Positions 1 to 21,935 of a stretch of DNA of 64,000 nt are shown here, in pieces. The stretch is taken from assembly GCF_028858725.1 (NCBI RefSeq), contig NC_084774.1, forward strand, positions 9,088,001 to 9,152,000, read 5' to 3'. A program made the translations under genes and the position numbers. Under the pieces are notes generated by a model. The model worked only from the letters and a program-made list of their open reading frames with translations. It ran no database searches and was not told the origin of the DNA. How positions within the stretch are numbered: the stretch's first letter is position 1; every line of letters starts with the position of its first letter. The stretch is from Colius striatus (Eukaryota; Chordata; Aves; Coliiformes; Coliidae).

Positions 1-131
1 GCCCTGTTCATGTTGACCTGAGTTGTCCTGCTGCACCTGATGTTCCTGCCAGTCCTTCGTGTTCACGTTAATGACATCTTGCGAGTTTGGAGGGAGACAG
101 AAAGTTGAGTCCGTTTCTGAAATTGTGCTGA

Positions 132-11936
<11,805 letters not shown>

Positions 11937-12615
11937 ACCCGCGCTGTGGCTTTGCACGACTAGGAGCCAGCCCCCTCCCTCCCAACCCTTCACAACAGCA
12001 ACACCATGCGAAGCCAAGAAGGGGCTGAGAGCCACTCTGCAGAGATCCATCCTTCATCCATAGACACTGCTGCTGGATCCAAGGCAAATCAAGAGAATGC
12101 AAAGTTTTGTACACAGATAATATTTTACACTAAGGTTTGTAGATGAGATGTGTCACTGCTGTCCTTTGGGGAGAGCAGGTGAGACGGAGTTTCCTTCAGG
12201 TAGCTCAGAAATGCCACTGCTATAGATAAAACCAGTTTTCCCTTATCTGACATAACTCAGAAGAGGTGCAATGTCCTGAGCAGGAGGAGGAGGGCAGTTA
12301 CTGGAGAAGCCAAGTGCATGGGCCTCTGAGCTTCAGCCTCTGGCTGTGTTGTGTGCTCAGGGCCTGCCCTGCAGCGACTCCCTCGGCTCCCTGGCTTCTC
12401 CTGTTGCTGACGGCTCTGGCTCTCATTGGAGTTGTCTGGTAAAGGGGTTAAACAGTTGGTTGTGGTTGTTTCTTGTTTTTGCTTTTCTGGGCTCCCAAAA
12501 GGGAAACTTCACCTAGCAGCTGTCTCGTTCTTACACTAATGCTCTAGCTTTAACACAACTAAGAATCTTTATTTTTAAATGCAATGAACTTTAAAGAAAT
12601 AAAGCCTGAGAAAAA
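11937..12615 (+). other. TPD52L2: TPD52L2 3' UTR
   Basis: Non-coding sequence from the stop codon to the first good polyadenylation signal, about 680 nt. A genomic A-run follows the signal directly. Confidence 0.8.
12598..12603 (+). terminator. Polyadenylation signal AATAAA for TPD52L2
   Basis: A canonical AATAAA about 660 nt after the TPD52L2 stop. A second AATAAA at 13572-13577 could serve a longer transcript form. Confidence 0.75.
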
Positions 12616-12619
12616 AAAA

Positions 12620-15460
12620 AGCAGCTTTGGCATCATATTAGGGAAATGCTCCCTTGGACTCAGACTGAATTGCTAGCCTTACATCACCTTATGCTTCACT
12701 TGGCCATGACTTTTGTTTCCCTAGAGAAGAGCAGGAGGGTGGCAGAGCTGGATGCTCTCGGGGGGTTTTGCATTGCGCAGCCGCAGCAGCTTGCTTCTCA
12801 GCCAGATCTTGTGTTCAGTTCAGTGGTGCACTCTGCTTCCCCAGCGTGTGAAACTTGCTTCTCCCTTCTCAATTTATGCCTTTTGTTCTTGGAGGAGGAA
12901 TTCCTGAAGGCTGCTAGCAACGGGGCCAGATGAAAGAGGCCAAAGCTGTCGCTTGCTCTGTGAGCTCCTCCATCTGGTACATCTGTGACTGGATGGGTTT
13001 TTGTTGAAAGCCCCAACTCTAACCTTGGTTTACACAACTGGCAGAGTCAGAGCTCAACCAGTTCCCCCAGGGGCTGATGTTTTGCTCTTTTCATGTCCAG
13101 CTTCATTGCTCAGGAGCTGAAAAGCTCTGAGTTTTCTTCTCGAGGCCTGATCTTATTCTAGGCAAGGTGCCTCCACCTAGAAACAACCTAGAGTGAGCAA
13201 TTCTGTGCCTTAGAGGCAAAGGGGTACTTACTTGGGTCTTTAGACTTGCTTATGTACATAGTGGGGTAGTTTTAGTGGTTTATTACCCAGGAGGGACTGA
13301 ACTGTCCCTGTCCCTTCTTTAGAGAAGCAAGTTTTGGCACTCACCTGCTGATAAACCTGTTTCCCCCACCCCTGCTCCTCTCCCTCAGTGCCCCAGGATG
13401 ACATCCCTGCAGGCAGATGTGCAAGGCAGTGGGGGGAGTGCAGGGTGTCATTTCCTGGTGCCTCTGGCTGACCTCGGCCTTGCTGTGAGGAGCAGAGCTG
13501 GTGGAAAGGGGCTGCTGGAGCTTGGGCATTGAACTGTTTCTCTATCCAGATAAACAGTGAGGAAACTTGTCAATAAAGCGTTCCTTTGGGAGAAAAAGGG
13601 GTGGATGTTCTTGTCTTACTCTACCAGTACTGAGGTCTGCTCATGGACTTGTCTGAAATGTCGTGTCCTCTCCCTCTGGTGTGTTTGTCCAACAGCTCTC
13701 TGGATGCTCCCTTGTGAAGGGATGTACTCCAGCATGTTTACAGGCTCGTGTTTCCTTTGCAAGACAATGAACACCCTCTTGGCCTGAAATGAAAACTTCC
13801 CTGGGGGACTGGGGATATTTGCACTCTGCCCAGGAAGACTCTGCCCATGAAGAAGAGGAGAGCAGCTCTCATCCCACCTAAGCACTGACCCCTCACTGCT
13901 GCATCACTGGGAGTTTCCTAAACCCCAAAGTCTGAGGTGACCTGTAGTGTCCAGGCAACACAGTGTCCCATGCCTTTGCTTACTTTGTGCACTATCATCA
14001 CCTGGCTGGGAAAGGAGAAGCCCAGGGCAGAGCACTGGAATACCTGAGCCTTCACAAGGGAACCTGCTTCACTTCAACAGGGAAGCCAAGCACCCGTGTC
14101 TGAAGGCAGGATGGCTCAGGCAGAGGAGTGGGAGGTGCAGAGGCTTCATCCTGAGCAGCAAAGGGGGGGAGGCCGGATGGCTCCATCCCACAAAGTGGGA
14201 ACAAGCAAATAAACAGCAGAATTAGAAAGGAACTAATTGCAAAAGCCAGAAGGAGCCACTTTTCTCTGCTGGCACCGTGTCCTGACCCTCAGCCAAAACC
14301 TCAGCAAGTGTTTTTTAAAGAATGGGACATTTATACTAGTGAGAGAGGTTACACAACTCCGCTCACCCCCTTGGGAAATCAGCTCAGGCTGTGTTCCTAG
14401 CCCAGTGGGCAGTGCCCAGAGCCATGCACTGGCCCAGGGCTCCCAGCTGGGACCCGCTCACTGCACCTCATTGTGGCAGCCCTGCATGGGTGCTGGGGTG
14501 GGCTCAGCATCACTTCTTGGGTCAGGTGCCATGCAAGGGCTGAGGTGCAGGGTCAGCGCTGGGGAGCCCCACGTGTTTTGGAGGTGGGAGCCGTACTGGG
14601 TGGCCTCTGGAGCATTGGTGGGGAGCTGGGCTGGGGCTGGGGACTGGGCAGCCGCTGAGGGAGGCTGGAGCTGGAGGGAGGAGAGGGCGCAGGAGCGTGA
14701 TTAATGGTGATGACTCCGCTGGCAAATGGGGTTCATCATCGTTCATCTCTTTAAAACATGAGTCAGAGGCAGCAGACGGGAAAGGCCATTAAAGCCACGC
14801 AGGAAGGCCACAGGCCTGCAGGGGTGGTGGGAGGGACAGTGGGGTGAGCTGTGGTGTCCGGGCAGGCTTCTGGCACAGGGGTCATCTCCTCTGGGATAGG
14901 GGGCAGTCAGGCTTTCACCTGCCAGTGGAGAACAGCAGAGTTCCCCAGGGAGCAGCCAGGAAACACAAGCGACTGGGGAAAAAAGACACTTGAGCTTCAG
15001 AAACCCTGTTTTCCTCTAATTACAAGTGCTTGTTTGTTCATTAGCTGGCTCAGCACCGTGCTCCTGGGGCATGCACGGCGTGGGGCTGTGCAGTCTGGGT
15101 GCAGCACCCCCAGAGAAAGCACAGAGGATACGGGTGCTGCACAAACCCGATTTAAACCCGAGGGTCGATGTGCATGAGGGCTGGGCAACACCCAGAAACA
15201 CAGCAAAGTCCCAACTCTGCCCTGTCCCCTGCCCTGCTGTGGGCCCTGTGCTCCAGCCCCCAGCCCCGCTGCAGCCCCCAGCGCCACTGCAGCCCCCAGC
15301 CCCCGTGCCGCAGCTCTCAGCCTCCTGCAGCGGCCAGTCCCGCCGCAGCCCCTGTGTCACAGCCCCACCGCGGCCCTCCCGTACCTCAGCCATGTCGCTC
15401 CCCTCACGCGGCGCCGGCAGCAGCGCGGGAAGTGCAGCGGGCGGGAAGCGCTCTCATCGC
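12620..15460. other. Spacer between TPD52L2 and the tRNA/DNAJC5 promoter
   Basis: No gene recognised. It contains a possible distal poly(A) signal (13572-13577), a compact unusual block at 14700-14800 with an AP-1 type TGAGTCA, and a C-rich 15-18 bp imperfect repeat (about 15255-15306, built on CTGCAGCCCCCAG). The repeat produces spurious Pro-rich frames. Confidence 0.6.
15255..15306. repeat. Short imperfect tandem repeat, C-rich
   Basis: About three copies of a 15-18 bp unit containing CTGCAGCCCCCAG. It sits about 150 bp before the tRNA gene. Confidence 0.7.
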
Positions 15461-15532
15461 TCCCTGGTGGTCTAGTGGTTAGGATTCGGCGCTCTCACCG
15501 CCGCGGCCCGGGTTCGATTCCCGGTCAGGGAA
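15461..15532 (+). tRNA. tRNA-Glu (anticodon CTC)
   Basis: A 72-nt cloverleaf without intron. The acceptor stem TCCCTGG pairs with TCAGGGA (a G-T at the last pair) and a discriminator A follows. The A box is TGGTCTAGTGG (15468-15478) and the B box GGTTCGATTCC (15511-15521). The anticodon stem CGGCG/CGCCG encloses loop CTCTCAC with anticodon CTC at 15494-15496. As remembered it matches the vertebrate tRNA-Glu-CTC consensus essentially base for base, so it should be functional. Confidence 0.97.
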
Positions 15533-15539
15533 AAGCTCC

Positions 15540-15544
15540 TTTTT
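15540..15544 (+). terminator. Pol III terminator of tRNA-Glu
   Basis: A TTTTT run starts 8 nt after the tRNA 3' end, the usual RNA polymerase III stop. Confidence 0.85.
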
Positions 15545-15559
15545 CTCTTGCCTCTCCTT

Positions 15560-16260
15560 TTTTCCCTTCTCCTTGTCCCCCCTCCCGCACCGTCGCTCGC
15601 TCCGCGCCCCCACGGCCACGCGCACGGCTCCGCAGCCGCGTGCCCGCGCGCCGGTGGCGGCTGGTTTGCGGGGCGGGGGGTGGTTGGTGCGGCGCGCGTG
15701 CCGGCGGCGCGCAGGCGCAGTGCGCTGTTCCCGCCCCTGCCCGCCGTCCGCGTCGCCGGGTCCCGCTCGGTGTCTGGCGGCGGCGGCGGCCGAGGCATCG
15801 CCGCCGTGACCGGGCCCCGCTCGACACCGCCACCGACCCGCCCGGCACCGTGGGGCCGACCCGCGCCCGGGGCTGCCCGGCCCCCCCCTCAGCTCGTTCC
15901 GCGGGGCGCAGGTGAGAGCGGCGGGGCCGGGCCTCGGCGGGCCCGGCCGGCGGGTGGAGGCCAAGATGGAGCTGGTGATGCCGGGGGGAGGTGTGAGGAG
16001 AACGGGGAGGACGAGGGCGGTGTTGTAGGGTGTGTGTGTGGGGGGGAAACGGAGGAGGAGGGGACCGGCGAGGCCCCGGGGGCGGGCGGGATGTTCCCGC
16101 CCTCTGCCCTGCCCCTGCCCGGCTGGCGGGGCCGTGGGCGGCTCTGCGGAGCCCCCTCCCCCGGGAGCCCTCGGCCCGCGGAGATCCTCGCTCGTCTCGG
16201 CCGCCACACGAGCATCCCCCGGCGCGGCCTGTCCTCCGTCCTTTGCCTCCGAGCTGGAAA
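15560..16260 (+). promoter_or_regulatory. DNAJC5: CpG island, presumed DNAJC5 promoter and untranslated exon 1
   Basis: A dense CpG and GC-rich island in otherwise CpG-poor DNA. GC-box type GGGGCGGGG occurs near 15670. A good donor, GGCGCAG followed by gtgaga, lies at 15911/15912 and would end untranslated exon 1; its start cannot be fixed but is likely between 15700 and 15850. It is the only strong island between TPD52L2 and the DNAJC5 ATG exon, so it is assigned to DNAJC5. The long frames that cross it on both strands are composition artefacts. Confidence 0.75.
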
Positions 16261-19200
16261 GAGTGAGGGAACCCCCCCAGGAAAAGGTGATTTCGGAGCG
16301 AAAGTCATTTGCGCCGTGTGGAGTGATTCACCATGACTGCATTTTCGCTGGAGGGAGGGAGATGTTATTTGCTTCCCCTTACCGACGGTTGTTCTGCCGA
16401 TTTTGTTGTGTTTTACTGTATAACCGCTCAGATTACGCTGTGCTTAACGAATGACGTATCAGCAAGGGGAAGTAAATCCAGCCTTTATCAGGAGAAACTT
16501 GCACAGGCAGCATCGTTCCATTTATTTGGGCAGCATCTTTCGTGGTTCTGGAATTAAGAATTCCAGTCAGGTAATTGTGGTGACAGGGAATGCAACTGGA
16601 CGAGAGGGAGACAGATTCCCTGACAACGCCTCTCTCCTGCTTCCGAGCCCCGCCGACATCTCCCCGTTATCCCCGGAACGACACAAAGCCGTTGCCTTTA
16701 TTGCCCTGAGCCGTGGAGAGTGAGGCCAACGCCATCCCTGTGTGACACAGAAAGGAAAGCAGCACGTTTTTAGCTGCTTTAGGTGTGTTTAGATGGGGGT
16801 ATCCGTGGGGGTATCCACTGGAGTGCGCTGTCAGACGCTGCCGTAGGGCTGTGTGATGCTTCAGCTTGCGCTAAAGCCCCCCAGCCTGGCGCGAATCTGG
16901 TAACGCTGTCTTACACCAATACGGAATCGTGTCGTTGTGCTCGCTGCTGTCTGCCTGGTGTCCTCATGGGAGCCTGTCATAAGGAAACGGAAACGGTTCC
17001 ATGTGTGTTATACCGGAGTACTTTACTGCTTTTGAAGCAAAACCCTTGCAGGCCTCATTCAGCCAGTGGCTGGCCAGGGCTGGGTCACCCGGTTCCTCCC
17101 CAAATATGCAAATCTGAAGGGATTTCCCTCTGAAATGTACCAGGATTGAACCTCTTTGAATTCCTGAATAGCAGCAGCCACCTTTAAGTGGAATTTAATT
17201 CTTCTAAGCACCATTTCTGTGGAGGCCTCAGTTAGTTTCAGGCTGCTGAGGACCAGTGTTTTGCATTTTTTGGTTGGCTTTTGATAGAAAATGATGGAAT
17301 CCTAATCTAACTAAGAGATCCTGAGAAATAGATGCCAAATTAATTTGCTGTAGTGAATTAGCTCCAATAATTCAAGTATGCTGTGCTCTGGGAGGGAGAA
17401 AAGAGGGGAAGTAAAAGCTGGAGTCAAAGAGAAATTGACTTGAATGTATAGAGTGTGGGATGGAAAGGAGTTGGGGTTTTTTGAGCTGTTTCCTGTGGTT
17501 TTTCTTTTGGTGATGGAAGGACTTTGGAGAAACTTGCCATGATGCAGAGCCTGCTTTGTGGAGAACCCTGAGTTTGGAGATGAGATTTATTCCAACTGCT
17601 TATTTTAAGCATGAATAAATGCTTCTTTCTTTCCCTTCTTTATTTGCTCTTAGTGATTATCCACAGCCTTCCAATCGATGGGGAGATGCTGCAGCGTGAT
17701 CATTTTCCTCCTAAACTTTTGATGTGTTGCATTGATAAACTGCAGGCTACAGGTTTAAATTGCTGGTGAATCTGGAGGTTTCCCAACTTCCCAGGGTAGC
17801 TGTGTGCTATATTTAGCCATCTTTTACCAGTGAGCATCTGAAAAATGTAGTGTCTTTGTAGTGTTTTGTCTCAGAGTGTAGCCCTTCTCCCCTTGTTGAT
17901 TCCTCCCAAGAAGCATGAGTTTCCAGTCTCTCCCAAGTGCCAAGCTGTCCTCCTCCTGGTCTGGTGATGAGCAATGTGCTGTGTTTTAGAGCAAAGTGAT
18001 GTGATTTGTGGCTGAGGTGGCACACTCGCTGACTTTTCTTTGGGATTGAAGTTACCCAAGGTGGTTGGATCCTGCCAGAGACTTGTCTTGCAGCAGGGCT
18101 CGAAATACAGCTGTTGTTACAAGCTCTTGTTGTTGTGCCCTATGAAGGCATCCTTCAAATCAGTGGTGATGTCTGGATCTCTGTACTTGGGAAAAGATTG
18201 AGCAGTACCAGAATATGACTGGCAATATAACCCAACAGTATGAATGTTGATTTTGAAGCTTCTGGCCTAATTTGCAGGTTGTGCTGCTAGGGAGGTGCTA
18301 ATTGTCAGCAGCTCCTAGTTCTCATCATCGTAGTTGTTCTCTTTGGGAGCTTCAAGAAGGACTTTTGTCTATGTTCAAGTATTTTGACAGTGAATACCAA
18401 GTGGAAGCCCCACTGGATTACTTAAGAAATCGTGTTCAGGCGAAAGGAGTTCCTGATATGACTTCTTACGTGTGATTTATGAATTCAGTTGCTGGAACAT
18501 CCTCTCTGGGCACAACTGAAGACTAGGAGGAGGTTCTGCAAATCCTGTCTGTCCACTGACTGACTTACCCATTCTAGGCTAAGTCAACCATTCTAGGATT
18601 CTGTGACTTGTAATAACAGTGCTGCAGCTGGCCTGTGGTAATTACCTCATGTCCCTCTTCTGATCAGTTTGCCAGTGGTTTCTCTCTTTTCAATATCATT
18701 AATGTTAATAACCAGAAGAAAATATCTTTTCAGTCTGTTTGGGAAGGGAAGGAGTGTGCAGAGCTTTTCTGCAAAGCCTGTGCATCGAACTGAGAGCTCC
18801 AGTATCTTCCCCTAAATGGCATCTGCCAGCGTTTTGCTGCTCCTCCAGTAAATACACAACCAGGGGTGTTAATTTCTGGTAATTTTAATGCACCAACTGG
18901 TTTCTTTCTCAGTTTAATCTCAAGCACTGAAAGTCCTCTCCGTCCGGCTTTGCTGCTTGCCCTTCCAGCTTGGGGCTGTGCCACAGCTCTGCTCACGGCC
19001 TCTCTCCTCCAGGTTTACCTGCTTGGGTAGAAAAGGAATCAGTGCTTGTGAGGAGCTGCCTCTGCTGAAGAAGATGTGGCTCATGGGTCCCTCTCCACTA
19101 GCCTGAGGACAAGACGTGCTCAAGGAGTGGGTGGGTGCAGTGTGGTGAGCCACTTGCTTTGCGTGAAGTGACCCCCAGCTCGTGGGCAGATGGCCCAGGA

Positions 19201-19678
19201 GGGCTGCAGCCAGCCAGGCCTTGCCTTCAGGAAGTAGTCATGTGGCCACCCATGCCACGAGACAGATGGGTGAAGGATGAGGCACGTGGTGAACCCTGAG
19301 GACCCAAGTGAAGCGTAGCACTGTTTTCTTAACAAGAAAAAGTTGTTTTCCTTGTGCTCTGGTAGTTTGAATCAAACACTCTGGGCTTAGCAGTGTCCAT
19401 GTCAATGTTTTGTTTCACATTTAACACTCTAGCTCTCTGTCCTGGCCATCAAAGTTCTTCCACGTGCTCAGGGTGATTTGATGACTGGCTGGACATTCAC
19501 AAAAGGAAAGGCTTGGAGGCTAAAAAGGAAGTTGAGGAGTGAGCTTGGTGCACCCAGACAGCTTGTGCTGTCTGCAGGCTGCCAGCACTTACAGCCTCTC
19601 CATCAGGAATCCTTACATTCATTTTAATATATCTTTTTAATCTTCCAGTTTTGTTACTCTGTCAGCTCCTGTGAGAGG

Positions 19679-19721
19679 ATGCTGGCTGCTTACTCAGTGG
19701 CAATGCTGGCTGCTTACTCAG
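19679..19721. repeat. 24-bp direct duplication
   Basis: ATGCTGGCTGCTTACTCAG occurs at 19679 and again at 19703 with a 24-bp period. It is a small recent duplication without other meaning that I can see. Confidence 0.8.
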
Positions 19722-21507
19722 AGGCTGCTTTAAGACAGGACTTTGGGTGGTGCTACGTGTTGCAATGTACTTGGAAGTTCAGTTGAAGGATTTTGTTAAT
19801 CAGTGGGAGCAGGCACAGCACAGTTGTTAGAAAGTACGTGTTTTCCCTTCGGAAGCACTTTGTTTCCTCTTTCAGTCAGTGTAAACTGATATCAAAGACC
19901 AGCATGCCAGAACAAAAGTGCCTCAAAAGATTGTTGAAATGTTTTTGGTGAAGTGGTAGTAGCTACCAAAAACAGTAGCCTTTTTTTTGGGTCTATCTGC
20001 CTAAAATAGATAAATAATAACTGTTATTGGTGTCAGTGTATTGCTGGTGCGGAGATTTTTGTTGGGAGAACACGACTAAGATTGCTTTAGCATATAGTCA
20101 AGTTTCTTGCATCCTGGCAGCTCTCACCTTGTATCTGCACTGCACTAAAAGTGCTTTTCTAAAGTCCTTTTCTGCCTCCTTCAGTAATGCCAAAATGCCT
20201 TCAGTGTGTTGTAGGGACGTGTAAAATAGCAGTGGGTCTTTCTCTTAGGGGTAGGTGTTGCACCCTCTTGTGCACACCCTGGGAGAAGGTGGAAGGTGTG
20301 TGCTGTGGAGCAGTAGCTCCTGTGCAGACAGAACGAGTCTTTTAGGCCCAAGTCAGCCTAAAGTAGCAGTTACTGTCTCCTCTGTCATCATCTCCTGAAG
20401 GATTTTGTAACAAGAATAGAGGTTTTTGATGAATGATTGTTGTTGGGGTTTAGTTGTTTTCCTTTTGCCATCCTGCAGTCCCATGAGCTAAACTTCATTG
20501 GGTGAATGGGAGCAAACAAACAACCAGTGGCATTTAGCAACCAGTTAACAAAGAACTGCCGATGAGCCATTTCAAACCCTTTTTTGGTGACATGTGATGT
20601 GACGTTTGATGATCTGATGGCCTCTGACAGAAGAATGATGCAAGGAAATAGTTCTGTAAGTCTGATTGCAGTATTGAATACCAGTAGGGAGAAGCTGGTA
20701 GAAGAGCCCAAACCAAAGATCCAACCAGGACCTTGTGGTTCACCCCACCTGCCACCTCCTGGGCTTCCTCTTCCCCCCAGTGTATGTATTTATTTCTCTG
20801 CCAAGAACCATTTTGAACTGTTTACTTGGCACCATCCTGATATTGCTGTTGTCATACAGGACTTTGCAGTCCTTCCTTGGTTTCATGTCTGTCTCCAACA
20901 GTTGTGTTAGGTGGCAGCCTAAAAGGTGGAACCTTTTACAGCTTTTACAGAACAATCTGTAGAAAAAAGTGAATATCTAGGACCTAAAGTTTGATAGTAT
21001 TTTGCAGTGCAGGTAGGAAGAGTCCGAAGTCATAACAGTAGCCAAAAATGCAGCTTCAAAAAGCAGAAACTTGCTGTTTCTGTTTGCTTTTTCCCCTTTT
21101 ATGTCTTAAAATTTTTGGCTGTGTTTCAAATGAAAATATCCTTTTCCCTTCCGTCTGCCATTACACATTTTTATGTCTTAACAGGATTTTCTGTTACTGT
21201 GATGGTGATCTCTTAGCCATTTTATTTATGCTCAGAAGTAAGCCTGTAATTCTGTGTCACTGTTGCAGTGCCTGGTGTGTAACGTGGGCCTTTGCCTAGG
21301 CTGGCTTTTCATTATGAATGTGATTCTCATGGCAGGAGGATTTAGGGACACTTACTGGAAAAACATAATTAGGTTTAAAGCTGCTTGTGGAGAGGAGGGG
21401 GACTTGGGAGCTTGCTCCAGATGGGTTTGGGGCAGTTAGGAGTGTTGACATCTGCAATAATCTTGAATATGTTTGGTACAGGAAATTCATCATACCAAGA
21501 CTTGGTT

Positions 21508-21692
21508 GCTTCAAGTGAGATGTGGATCATTTCAGTTTGCTTCAAGTGAGATGTGGATCGTTTCAGTTTGCTTCAAGTGAGATGTGGATCATTTCAGTTT
21601 GCTTCAAGTGAGATGTAGATCGTTTCAGTTTGCTTTAAGTGAGATGTGGATCATTTCAGGTCTCATAAGTGACATCTGGATCATTTCAGGTC
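21508..21692. repeat. 31-bp minisatellite, about six copies
   Basis: The unit begins GCTTCAAGTGAGATGTGGAT and continues with an ATC(A/G)TTTCAGTTT-like end. Four to five near-perfect copies start at 21508, 21539, 21570, 21601 and 21632. A diverged sixth copy reads CATAAGTGACATCTGGATCA. Differences between copies are single bases. Confidence 0.92.
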
Positions 21693-21884
21693 ACATCCAG
21701 TGTTACTTGATGATATGCAATTAAGAGGATTTTAACCAAAAGGTTAAGAGATGTCTTAATTTTTCTCCTGTGTAGTTGTGATGCCAGCATGAAAGCTGGT
21801 GGTCCTGCATCTGATGTTCAGAAGTACAAGAAGAGGGGTCAGTGAACAAAATGGAATATTTCCCTAGAGATGTTCCAAGCAGAT

Positions 21885-21935
21885 GAAGTGCTGAAGGATA
21901 TGGTTTAGTGATGGGCTTGGCAGTGTGACCTGTTT
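21885..21935 (+). mobile_element. CR1 LINE 3' fragment
   Basis: The phrase GTGCTGAAGGATATGGTTTA and the following GTGATGGGCTTGGCAGTG match the CR1 3' region. A short relic. Confidence 0.6.

Noticed and set aside
15472-16336. Long open frames on both strands (up to about 260 codons) across the GC-rich island
   Set aside because: They overlap each other and the tRNA on both strands, have Arg/Pro/Gly/Ala-only composition and match no family. High GC content removes stop codons.
18580-18607. CCATTCTAGGATTCTGTGACTT as a CR1 tail
   Set aside because: Fewer than 30 bp with no recognisable CR1 body upstream; may be chance.
21508-21692. Regular 31-bp repeats considered as a CRISPR-like array
   Set aside because: The units abut without unique spacers, and the window is vertebrate nuclear DNA. 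It is a minisatellite.
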